Shown here piece after piece: positions 5,747-11,647 of a stretch of 11,647 nt of DNA. Source of the stretch: an uncultured Phycisphaerales bacterium (lineage in GTDB: Bacteria > Planctomycetota > Phycisphaerae > Phycisphaerales > UBA1924); NCBI GenBank assembly GCA_937891445.1, contig CALAFV010000599.1, forward strand, positions 1 through 11,647. Direction: 5' to 3'. The stretch's first letter is position 1. Each line of letters starts with the position of its first letter. Position numbers and translations under genes: made by a program. Under the pieces are notes generated by a model. It worked only from the letters and a program-made list of their open reading frames with translations. It was not told the DNA's origin and made no database searches.

Positions 5747-7285
5747 ATGCCCTCGGATTTGCTGCGTGCCCTGGGGGTCGCCGACGACCCCCGGCTGGTT
5801 CCCGTCCCCTCCACCCCCGCCGATCCCTCGAAAGGGGTGGTCGTTACAACCAACCCGGCGACCGGTGACCCGATCGCCGCCGTGCGCTTGGATGACGCCG
5901 CCGCCTACGAGCGGACGATCGCCGAGGCGGTCGAGACGTTCAAACGATGGCGCGAGGTCCCGGCCCCCGTCCGCGGCCAGGTCGTCCGCGCGATCGGCGA
6001 CGAGTTCCGCCGCCACCGCGAGGCGCTGGGCGAACTGGTCTCCCTCGAGATGGGCAAGATCCGCGCCGAGGGGATCGGCGAGGTGCAGGAGGCGGTGGAC
6101 ATCGCCGACTTCGCCGTCGGCCTCTCGCGCCAACTCAGCGGGCCGACGCTCCCCTCCGAGCGCGCCGGCCACCGCATGTACGAGCAGTGGCTCCCGCTGG
6201 GGCCCATCGGCGTCATCACGGCCTTCAACTTCCCCTGCGCCGTGTGGGCCTGGAACGCCATGCTCGCGGCGGTCTGCGGCGACGTGATCGTGTGGAAGCC
6301 CAGCCTGCTCACGCCGCTGGTGACGATCGCGTGCAACAGGATCGCCGACGGCGTCGCGACGTCCATGGGGCACCCCGGCGTCTTCCGCATGATCATGGGG
6401 ACCGACGACGTCATCGGCGAGCGCATGATCGCCGACCGCCGGCTCCCGCTGATCTCCGCGACGGGCTCCTGCCGCATGGGCCGGCGCGTCGGCCAGGTCG
6501 TCGCCGCCCGCCTGGGGCGCACGCTGCTGGAACTGGGGGGCAACAACGCCGTCATCGTCCACAAGGACGCGGACTTGGACCTTGCGCTCCGCGGCGTCGT
6601 CTTCAGCGCCGTCGGCACCGCCGGCCAGCGCTGCACGACGACGCGCCGGCTGATCCTGCACGAATCGATCGCGGATGCGTTCCTGGAGAAACTCGTCGCG
6701 GCGTACAAGACCGTGCGGATCGGCGATCCGCTGAAGGAAGGCACGCTCGTCGGCCCGCTGGTCAACGAGCGCGCCGTCGAGGGCTTCCTGAACGCTGTGC
6801 GGGCCGCGAAGGAGCAGGGGGGGACCGTGCTGGTCGGCGGCGAGCGGGCGAGCGTCCCCGACCTGCCCAAGGGGCACTTCGTCCAGCCCACGATCATCCG
6901 CGCCCCTGCCTCCAACGACCTGCCCATCGCGCGCGAGGAGACCTTCGCCCCGATCCTGTACGTCTTCACGTACCGCGAACTGGACGAGGCGATCGCGATG
7001 CAGAACAGCGTGGATCAGGGCCTCTCCTCCGCGATCTTCACGGAAGGGGTCCGGTCCGCCGAGCGGTTCCTGAGCCCGTCCGGGTCCGGGAGCGACTGCG
7101 GGCTGGCCTATGTGAATCTGGGGACTTCCGGGGCCGAGATTGGCGGGGCCTTCGGAGGTGAGAAAGATACTGGGGGCGGCAGAGAGTCCGGCTCGGACAG
7201 TTGGAAGGCGTACATGCGGCGGCAGACCGTGACGATCAACTTCGGCGGTCGCTTCGAACTTGCACAGGGGATCCGCTTTGAGTAG
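5747..7285 (+). CDS. Aldehyde dehydrogenase, antiquitin/ALDH7 type (probable alpha-aminoadipic semialdehyde dehydrogenase)
   Basis: This is a 512-residue NAD(P)-dependent dehydrogenase that oxidises an aldehyde to its acid. Core residues are all present: Asn161 in ITAFNFPCAVWAWN, Lys184 in WKPS for cofactor binding, general base Glu262 in LELGGNN, nucleophile Cys296 in GTAGQRCTTTRR, and EETFAPILY at 397-405. The ALDH7 subfamily is indicated by GQRCTTTRRLILHESI and by the C-terminal block GTSGAEIGGAFGGEKDTGGG followed by RESGSDSWKAYMRRQT. Antiquitin-type enzymes usually act on alpha-aminoadipic semialdehyde / piperideine-6-carboxylate in lysine breakdown. No lysine genes are nearby, so the substrate remains an inference. 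No clear Shine-Dalgarno is seen in the few bases before ATG, consistent with a leaderless message. The 3' end overlaps the rpiA start by 8 bases, so the two are probably co-expressed. Confidence 0.93.
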   Translation: MPSDLLRALGVADDPRLVPVPSTPADPSKGVVVTTNPATGDPIAAVRLDDAAAYERTIAEAVETFKRWREVPAPVRGQVVRAIGDEFRRHREALGELVSLEMGKIRAEGIGEVQEAVDIADFAVGLSRQLSGPTLPSERAGHRMYEQWLPLGPIGVITAFNFPCAVWAWNAMLAAVCGDVIVWKPSLLTPLVTIACNRIADGVATSMGHPGVFRMIMGTDDVIGERMIADRRLPLISATGSCRMGRRVGQVVAARLGRTLLELGGNNAVIVHKDADLDLALRGVVFSAVGTAGQRCTTTRRLILHESIADAFLEKLVAAYKTVRIGDPLKEGTLVGPLVNERAVEGFLNAVRAAKEQGGTVLVGGERASVPDLPKGHFVQPTIIRAPASNDLPIAREETFAPILYVFTYRELDEAIAMQNSVDQGLSSAIFTEGVRSAERFLSPSGSGSDCGLAYVNLGTSGAEIGGAFGGEKDTGGGRESGSDSWKAYMRRQTVTINFGGRFELAQGIRFE

Positions 7286-8009
7286 CGAGCAGAACGTCGG
7301 CGATGCGTTGGCGGAAGCCGCGGTCGCCGAGATCAAGTCGGGCTGGATCGTCGGGCTGGGCACCGGCCGCACGGCCTCGCGCGGGATCGTCGCCCTCGCC
7401 GAGCGGGTCCGCGAGGAGAAACTGGACATCCAGGTCGTGCCCACCAGCCACGTCACGGAGACCCTCGCCCGCCAACTCCGGTTGAACGTCGTCGATTTCA
7501 TGACGATCGAGCGGGTGGACTACCTGTTCGACGGCGCCGACGAGGTGGACCCGCAACTGCGCATGATCAAGGGGGCTGGGGGCGCGATGGTGCGCGAGCG
7601 CATCGTCGCCGCCGCGGCCGACCGGCGGGTCTACATGGTCAGCCACCAGAAGTGCGTGGACCGGCTGGGCACCCGCGCGACGCTTCCGGTCGCCGTGCTG
7701 GCCTTCGGCCTGGCCTCCATCCGCAAGAACCTCCGCAAGATGGGCCTCAACGGCGTCGTCCGCCGGACGCTCGACGGCCAACTGTTCCTCACCGACAACG
7801 CCAGCCTCGTCATCGACGTGACGCTGACCGAGAGCCACGATCCCGAGGAAGTCGCCGCGGCCCTCAACCACATGCCGGGCGTGATCGACCACGGCCTGTT
7901 CATCGACGAGTGCGACGAACTGCTGATCGAGACCCCCGAGGGCACGATCAACCGCGTTCAGCGCTCCGAGGAGTCGGGCGGGTGCGGACGCGGCTGCGGC
8001 TGCCACTGA
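7278..8009 (+). CDS. rpiA: Ribose-5-phosphate isomerase A with Cys-rich C-terminal tail
   Basis: This is a 243-residue cytosolic enzyme that interconverts ribose 5-phosphate and ribulose 5-phosphate in the pentose phosphate pathway. Conserved features are the phosphate loop GLGTGRTAS (26-34), the catalytic block DGADEVD (85-91), KGAGGAMVRERI (98-109) with the catalytic-base Glu in RER, and GLFIDECDELLIETPEG near the end. The loop has Arg31 where E. coli has Ser (GTGST). The TTG at 7278 is preferred as start: AGGGGA ends 6 bases before it and the protein then begins SSEQNVGDAL. An in-frame TTG at 7260 lacks a binding site. The start overlaps the aldehyde dehydrogenase stop by 8 bases. The tail ends GGCGRGCGCH, three cysteines plus His, which RpiA normally lacks; it resembles a small metal-binding motif of unknown use. 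A terminator follows. Confidence 0.93.
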   Translation: MSSEQNVGDALAEAAVAEIKSGWIVGLGTGRTASRGIVALAERVREEKLDIQVVPTSHVTETLARQLRLNVVDFMTIERVDYLFDGADEVDPQLRMIKGAGGAMVRERIVAAAADRRVYMVSHQKCVDRLGTRATLPVAVLAFGLASIRKNLRKMGLNGVVRRTLDGQLFLTDNASLVIDVTLTESHDPEEVAAALNHMPGVIDHGLFIDECDELLIETPEGTINRVQRSEESGGCGRGCGCH

Positions 8010-8035
8010 TCGCCCGCTGCTTGACCTGATCCCTC

Positions 8036-8069
8036 ACGACGCCGGCCCCGCACCGGCGTCGTTTTTCTT
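8036..8069 (+). terminator. Rho-independent terminator of the aldehyde dehydrogenase-rpiA unit
   Basis: A perfect 10-bp stem, ACGACGCCGG (8036-8045) with CCGGCGTCGT (8053-8062), has a 7-base loop and is followed by TTTTCTT. It lies 26 bases after the rpiA stop. Confidence 0.93.
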
Positions 8070-8701
8070 GAGTCACGCCTTCCGCCTGTCGATCCTTTGT
8101 TCGGCTTCCGCGTTTATTCCGCGAAGCGCGCATTTTCATGCCGCGTTCTCGGAACCGCGCGGGGGGAGTCGCGGTATCGAGTGGGGAACCCGTCTTCCGA
8201 TTCCGGAGTTTGACTGCACGTGCAGAGGGCGTGCATGCAACAGGGCTCGTCGCGAATTCGACCGTTTGCATGACCTCATGGTGACGTTCTGTCACCGCCG
8301 TTTTTCTCAGCGGCGAGGTTGCGTGTGTGCCGACATCCCGGTGGGCTCACGTCGGGCCGAGGCCCGCGAAAGGCCGCTTCAGACTCGGGCGCGGTAACTG
8401 CGCCCATTGCTGAGCGAAGCCGATCCGGCCGCGACCGGCGAGGGAGCCGTAAACGGTGGCGTTGGTGACCGTGCGCTCCGTCGCGGGCGCCTTGGGCGAT
8501 CAGGCCCGGGCCGGCGCGGTCGGTGCGCGACAGTTCCGTGCGGCGCGTGGGGCTCCGCAGCGGACGGCGCGATCGGTCCGCGCCCGCCCGGCATCACCCG
8601 GGCGGCCCGCGGCGGACGCGTACGGACACCACGCCTTGTCGGGCCCTCCGCGCTCTTCGGGCGCGGGCGGCCGCACGCACACGAAGCACGGAGTTCCTCA
8701 C
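8070..8701. other. Gene-free stretch upstream of the second pseudopilin gene
   Basis: No convincing protein gene is seen here on either strand. The open frames lack family features and are Arg/Ala-rich or mixed in composition. The left half (about 8070-8340) is visibly less GC-rich than the genes and holds short palindromes: TGCACGTGCA (8215-8224), TGCATGCA (8232-8239), and GGTGAC/GTCACC (8280-8296). The right half is extremely GC-rich and can fold into several perfect hairpins: GGGCGC/GCGCCC (8388-8406), GGCGCG/CGCGCC (8566-8584), CCGCCCGG/CCGGGCGG (8584-8605) and CCGCGC/GCGCGG (8648-8666). It may be a long structured leader of the pseudopilin gene, may hide a small RNA, or may be plain spacer. 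No known riboswitch consensus was recognised. Confidence 0.4.
8280..8305 (+). terminator. Terminator-like hairpin or operator in the gene-free stretch
   Basis: A perfect 6-bp inverted repeat, GGTGAC-gttct-GTCACC, is followed by gccg and then TTTTTCTC. It is a weak terminator candidate because the stem is short and four bases separate it from the T run. It could equally be a dyad bound by a dimeric regulator. There is no known gene immediately upstream to need it. Confidence 0.3.
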
Positions 8702-9703
8702 ATGAGGACGCTGATGAGAATCGCGGACAAGGCGGGGCGGCGGGGGTTCACGCTGATCGAGTTGCTGGTCGTCATCGCCATCATCGCGCTGCTGGTCGGG
8801 ATCCTGCTCCCGGCGCTCAGCAGCGCCCGGATCGCGGCCAGGAAGATCAAGGATGCGAACAACATTCGGACCATCGTCCAGTCGCTGGTGGTCTTCGCCG
8901 GCAACAGTGCGGATGAGTACCCGCGGCCGAGCGACCTGGACCGGGCCAACACCACGATCAACCTGTCGGCCGACCAGGCGAGCGCCAAGGACAACACCGG
9001 CAACATCCTGTCGATCCTGATCTGGAGCGGCGGCGTCGCGCCCGAGATGTGCATCAGCCCGGGCGAGACGAACACGATGGAGGTCGTTCGGGACGACCGG
9101 TACCAGTACTCCGACCCGGCGGCCGCGGCGCAGCCGGCCGGCGCGCTGTGGGACCCGGGGTTCGCCGGCACGCCGGTGGACAGCGAGCCGGCGCGGCGGA
9201 CGATCGGCGGAACGCGCGTCGCCAACCAGTCGTACGCGCAGGCGATCCCGTATGGGAAGCGCCGGCAACTGTGGCAGGCGACGATGGTGACGACCCAGGC
9301 GGTCTTCGGCAACCGCGGGCCGGGGTACGAGCAAACCACGGCGCCGGACTCGGGGGTCTACACGCTCAACCCGTCCGGCAACCCGATCCCGGGGCTGGAC
9401 TCCAACACGCTGGCGTTCTTCGGCGGACGCACGTCGTGGGACGGCAACATCGGGTACAACGACGGCCACGTCACGTTCGAGACCAGGCCGAACCCCGATG
9501 GGGTGGTGTACCGCGCCACGACAACGCCGAACCCCACGCGGCCGGACAACCTCTTCATCGACGAGGTAAACGAGGCGGGGCCGGTCGCGAATGACGTGCG
9601 CACGCGCCTCAACAACTTCCTCCGTCCCGTGGCGAGCCTGCCGGCGAACTCCGGGACGCTCTCGCAAGGCCGTTCGGGCACGCCGAACCTGTGGGTTGAT
9701 TAG
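8702..9703 (+). CDS. Prepilin-like (pseudopilin) protein
   Basis: This is a 333-residue protein with a classical type IV prepilin N-terminus. A 15-residue basic leader ends in Gly, then FTLIELLVVIAIIALLVGILL follows, cleaved between Gly15 and Phe16, with Glu20 as the mature Glu5. The helix continues as PALSSARIAARKIK. The body is a large, hydrophilic, Asn/Thr/Pro-rich domain with NIGYNDGHVTFE near 257-268, the DGHV element of planctomycete prepilin-like proteins, although the upstream His of the H-X9-DG motif is not seen. It probably sits in the inner membrane or periplasm as part of a pseudopilus-like machine; the substrate is unknown. The ATG at 8702 has GGAG eight bases upstream. The frame is open further 5' to 8456, but that part is Arg-rich and would spoil the short leader. 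It is a single-gene unit after a long untranslated stretch and is followed by its own terminator. Confidence 0.9.
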   Translation: MRTLMRIADKAGRRGFTLIELLVVIAIIALLVGILLPALSSARIAARKIKDANNIRTIVQSLVVFAGNSADEYPRPSDLDRANTTINLSADQASAKDNTGNILSILIWSGGVAPEMCISPGETNTMEVVRDDRYQYSDPAAAAQPAGALWDPGFAGTPVDSEPARRTIGGTRVANQSYAQAIPYGKRRQLWQATMVTTQAVFGNRGPGYEQTTAPDSGVYTLNPSGNPIPGLDSNTLAFFGGRTSWDGNIGYNDGHVTFETRPNPDGVVYRATTTPNPTRPDNLFIDEVNEAGPVANDVRTRLNNFLRPVASLPANSGTLSQGRSGTPNLWVD

Positions 9704-9737
9704 CGACGGGTTCCCCTCAGGGATGGTGTTCATGCCC

Positions 9738-9770
9738 AGGGCCCGGTGCGTCGTGCGCCGGGCCCTTGTT
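9738..9770 (+). terminator. Terminator hairpin after the pseudopilin gene
   Basis: A perfect 9-bp stem, AGGGCCCGG (9738-9746) with CCGGGCCCT (9758-9766), extends inward with GC and GU pairs to a tight loop. The following sequence is only moderately T-rich (TGTTCATT), so termination may be less efficient than at the two other terminators in the window. Confidence 0.75.
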
Positions 9771-9795
9771 CATTGGTGTGTGCTGCACAGCACAT

Positions 9796-9844
9796 CACAC
9801 ATCACACAGCACACAGCACACGGCACACAGCACACGGCACACAG
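9796..9844. repeat. Heptamer tandem repeat (CACACRG) between convergent genes
   Basis: Seven consecutive 7-base units are seen: CACACAT once, then CACACAG and CACACGG variants six times (9803-9844). Further degenerate CACA-rich sequence lies to the left, from about 9785. The array lies in the 150-base gap between the convergent pseudopilin and isocitrate dehydrogenase genes, just downstream of both stops. It is a simple-sequence repeat with no sign of CRISPR organisation. Confidence 0.9.
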
Positions 9845-9853
9845 TGGGGCGGG

Positions 9854-11362
9854 CTACTGGCCCTGGGCCATTGAGTAGCCCTTGGCGCCGTCGAAGAGGC
9901 GCAGGAGTTCGTAGGACGCCACGGTGTACTTCTCGGCGATGCGGTTGAGCAGCGCGAGCGCCGGGGCCTGGCCGAAGGTTCCGGGGGTGACGCCGTCGCG
10001 CAGTTCGAAGCGGACGCGGTAGTAGTCCACGCACTCGGTGTAGACCGAGCCGGTGGGCCAGACCTGGGTGCCGCGGTTGGAGATGAGCGTCAGGCGGAAG
10101 GGGGAGTCCTGGGCGCAGCGGGCCATCTCCTCGGCGATGGCGAGGGGAGAGAGCGTCGTTTCGAGGTAGATGTCGCAGCCGACGGTGTGGGCCACGACGT
10201 TGGTGAAGGTGCGGACGACCTCCGGGTGCGACGGGCGGACCGGGCGCGGCAGGGAGGGGACGGTCGCCTCCGGGACGGGGGCGGGCTGGACGGTCGTGGG
10301 CTTCTGGCCGAGGCGCTCGGTGATCGCGCGGGCGAACTCCATCGTGCCGACGGGGGGCTTGGCGCCGTCGCGGTTGCCGAAGTCGCCGGTGCGGACGCCG
10401 CTCTCGAGCGTGGCGAGCAGGGCGTTCTCGATCATGGCGGCCTGGCGCGTGAGGCCGACGTGGCGGAGCATCATGAGGCCCGAGAGGAGCAGCGCCGTGG
10501 GGTTGGCGATGCCGCGGCCGGCGATGTCCGGGGCGGTGCCGTGGACGGCCTCGAAGATGGACATGTAGCGGCCGATGTTGGCGCTGGGGGCGAAGCCCAG
10601 GCCACCGACGAGGCCGGCGGCGAGGTCGCTGACGATGTCGCCCTGGAGGTTGGGGAGGACGACCATCTGGTACTGCTGGGGGCGCATGACGAGGTTCATG
10701 CACAGGGCGTCCACGATGACGTCGCCGGCCTCGATCTCGGGGAAGTCCCGCGCGGCGGCGCGGAAGCGCTCGAGGAAGAGGCCGTCGGTCATCTTCATGA
10801 TGTTGGCCTTGTGGCCGCAGTGGACGCGCGTCAGGCCCTGCTTGCGGGCGGTCTGGAAGGCGAAGCGGCAGACCATGTCGCAGCCGGGGGCGGAGATGAG
10901 GCGCTTGCCCTGGATGACGTCGGCGGTGAGGCGGTGCTCGACGCCGCCGTAGGTGTCCTCGATGTTCTCGCGGACGATGTAGAAGTTGAGGTCGGTGATG
11001 CCGGCCCTGGAGTAGACCGTCTCGACGCCGGGGAGGGAGCGGAAGTGGCGGAGGTTGGCGAAGGTTGACCAGAGTTTGCGGGCGGTGACGTTGATGCTCT
11101 TGCCGCCGCCGCCCTTGGGGGTCTCCATCGGGCCCTTGAAGAGCAGGCCGCACTCCTCGGTGGTTCGGATGGCCTCGTCGGTCATGCCGCGGGTGTTGCC
11201 GCGCTCGAAGACGGAGCGGCCCATCTCGACGGGGATGAACTCGAGGTGCTCGAGGACGCCGGCGTGGCGGAAGACCTCGAGGACGGCGTCCATGATCTCG
11301 GGGCCGATGCCGTCACCCTTGGCCATGGCGACGCGGAGCGGCGTGGGCGTGGGAGGGGACAT
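9854..11362 (-). CDS. icd: Isocitrate dehydrogenase, Thermus/Rickettsia-type long form, probably NAD-preferring
   Basis: This is a 502-residue TCA-cycle enzyme that converts isocitrate to 2-oxoglutarate and CO2. The N-terminal about 350 residues are the beta-decarboxylating dehydrogenase fold: GDGIGPEI (16-23), the substrate loop GGGGKSINVTARK (84-96) with Ser89 for isocitrate binding, Tyr128, Lys185 in HKANIMK, metal-binding Asp242/Asp246 in GDIVSDL, and GGLGFAPSANIG (253-264). After a Pro-rich linker (about 354-378) comes the C-terminal extension of the Thermus thermophilus type (VGCDIYLET, LISNRGTQVWPTGS, DYYRVRF, ending LFDGAKGYSMAQGQ); the Thermus enzyme is about 496 residues. The cofactor loop reads GTAPDIAGRGIANP. 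Asp279-Ile280 replace the Lys-Tyr of NADP enzymes, pointing to NAD preference. Ser89 and the SxNxxxR loop argue against isopropylmalate dehydrogenase. GGAG lies about 10 bases before the ATG. It is a single-gene unit. Confidence 0.93.
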   Translation of the reverse strand: MSPPTPTPLRVAMAKGDGIGPEIMDAVLEVFRHAGVLEHLEFIPVEMGRSVFERGNTRGMTDEAIRTTEECGLLFKGPMETPKGGGGKSINVTARKLWSTFANLRHFRSLPGVETVYSRAGITDLNFYIVRENIEDTYGGVEHRLTADVIQGKRLISAPGCDMVCRFAFQTARKQGLTRVHCGHKANIMKMTDGLFLERFRAAARDFPEIEAGDVIVDALCMNLVMRPQQYQMVVLPNLQGDIVSDLAAGLVGGLGFAPSANIGRYMSIFEAVHGTAPDIAGRGIANPTALLLSGLMMLRHVGLTRQAAMIENALLATLESGVRTGDFGNRDGAKPPVGTMEFARAITERLGQKPTTVQPAPVPEATVPSLPRPVRPSHPEVVRTFTNVVAHTVGCDIYLETTLSPLAIAEEMARCAQDSPFRLTLISNRGTQVWPTGSVYTECVDYYRVRFELRDGVTPGTFGQAPALALLNRIAEKYTVASYELLRLFDGAKGYSMAQGQ

Positions 11363-11428
11363 GAAGCGGCAACTCCTTGCGCGGCCGGGGGTTCGGCGCG
11401 GTTGGCGGGCGCGGCCGCGCGGGGCGCA

Positions 11429-11437
11429 ACGATAGCA
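11429..11437 (-). promoter_or_regulatory. Candidate extended -10 promoter element for icd
   Basis: On the minus strand TGCTATCGT (11437-11429) matches the extended -10 pattern TGnTATnnT, 66 bases before the icd start. No recognisable -35 is found at the expected distance. The rest of the gap 11363-11509 is G-rich spacer in which nothing else is seen. Confidence 0.3.
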
Positions 11438-11509
11438 GGGGGCTGGTCGGTGGGACCGGCGCCCGGCGGCAGAGGGACTATCGGTCCGTGCGGGGGGTGG
11501 GTGGAGGGG

Positions 11510-11570
11510 AGGGACTAGGCATCAGGGACTAGGCACTAGGGGGAGGACTGAGGACTAAGGACGAGGACTG
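11510..11570. repeat. Degenerate 7-nt tandem repeat (GGACTAG / AGGACTR)
   Basis: AGGGACTAGGCA occurs at 11510-11521 and again at 11524-11535. It is followed by CACTAGG and then four head-to-tail AGGACTR-like units (11544-11570; one is six bases). It lies upstream of icd in non-coding DNA. The unit length of seven matches the array at 9796-9844, but the sequence differs. Confidence 0.8.
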
Positions 11571-11595
11571 AGTGGTGGTGGGTTTGGGGGCGTTC

Positions 11596-11647
11596 TTTGC
11601 TGCTTTGGTGCTTTGCTGGTTTGCTGCTTTGTCCTGCCGTCCTGCCG
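11596..11647. repeat. 8-nt tandem repeats (TTTGCTGC then TCCTGCCG), running to the window edge
   Basis: Four octamer units are seen, TTTGCTGC, TTTGGTGC, TTTGCTGG and TTTGCTGC, plus a partial TTTG (11596-11631). They are followed by two exact copies of TCCTGCCG (11632-11647). The array is cut by the end of the window, so its full length is unknown. This T-rich patch stands out from the GC-rich surroundings. No gene is seen in it. Confidence 0.85.

Noticed and set aside
5735..7501. Open frame of 588 codons on the minus strand
   Set aside because: It is antisense to the ALDH7 gene and the start of rpiA, both of which have full family signatures. Its composition is Asp/Arg/Ala-rich shadow.
8280..8296. 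CRP/FNR-type operator
   Set aside because: GTGA and TCAC are 7 bases apart rather than 6, and the flanking bases do not match. A generic dyad or weak terminator is all that can be said.
8068..8397. Possible 109-codon gene after the rpiA terminator
   Set aside because: It begins on the terminator T tract, has no ribosome binding site and no recognisable domain, and its base composition does not show the codon bias of the neighbours.
8456..8701. N-terminal extension of the plus-strand pseudopilin
   Set aside because: It would place 82 Arg/Ala-rich residues before a prepilin leader. The ATG at 8702 has a good ribosome binding site and gives a normal 15-residue leader.
9785..9846. CRISPR array
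   Set aside because: The units are 7 bases and directly contiguous with no spacers, so this is a simple tandem repeat.
9795..11153. Open frame of 452 codons on the minus strand
   Set aside because: It is a different frame of icd and very rich in Arg, Pro and His; icd has all catalytic motifs.

Overview
The window is very GC-rich DNA with strong third-position G/C codon bias. Its gene content points to a planctomycete, most likely of the class Phycisphaerae. The evidence is two prepilin-like proteins of the planctomycete DGHV (H-X9-DG) type, a dockerin-tailed secreted protein, a PEP-CTERM-like sorting tail, and housekeeping genes scattered singly or in pairs. This placement is an inference from gene families, because no rRNA is present.

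Layout. Positions 1-981 (+) are the 3' end of rpoC, followed by a rho-independent terminator that lies inside the 3' end of the convergent neighbour. Positions 1003-4524 (-) are a compact four-gene cluster, read from right to left: a secreted beta-propeller-like protein with a PEP-CTERM-like tail, a secreted protein with a C-terminal dockerin, a pseudopilin-like protein and a small BFD-like [2Fe-2S] protein. Its leader (about 4525-4880) is a cobalamin riboswitch with clear hallmark motifs, preceded by a plausible sigma-70 promoter and followed by a possible Shine-Dalgarno-sequestering platform. Upstream of the leader lies rdgB (-), which diverges from an antiquitin-type (ALDH7) aldehyde dehydrogenase (+). 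The dehydrogenase overlaps a downstream rpiA (+) that ends in a strong terminator. A gene-free stretch of about 690 bases (8010-8701) then leads to a second pseudopilin-like gene (+) with its own terminator. It converges on a long Thermus/Rickettsia-type isocitrate dehydrogenase gene (-). The right edge is low-complexity 7- and 8-nt tandem repeat.

The part most worth attention is the riboswitch-led operon. The dockerin protein resembles, as far as memory allows, a family of surface proteins found in Bacteroidetes vitamin B12 loci, and the first gene looks like a propeller, as BtuG is. The operon may therefore be a planctomycete surface system for capturing corrinoids, using PEP-CTERM or dockerin surface attachment rather than Bacteroides-type lipoproteins alone. 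The riboswitch is seen directly. The corrinoid role of the proteins is inferred. The rest of the window is ordinary core metabolism and housekeeping: transcription, nucleotide-pool cleaning, pentose phosphate pathway, TCA cycle and aldehyde oxidation.
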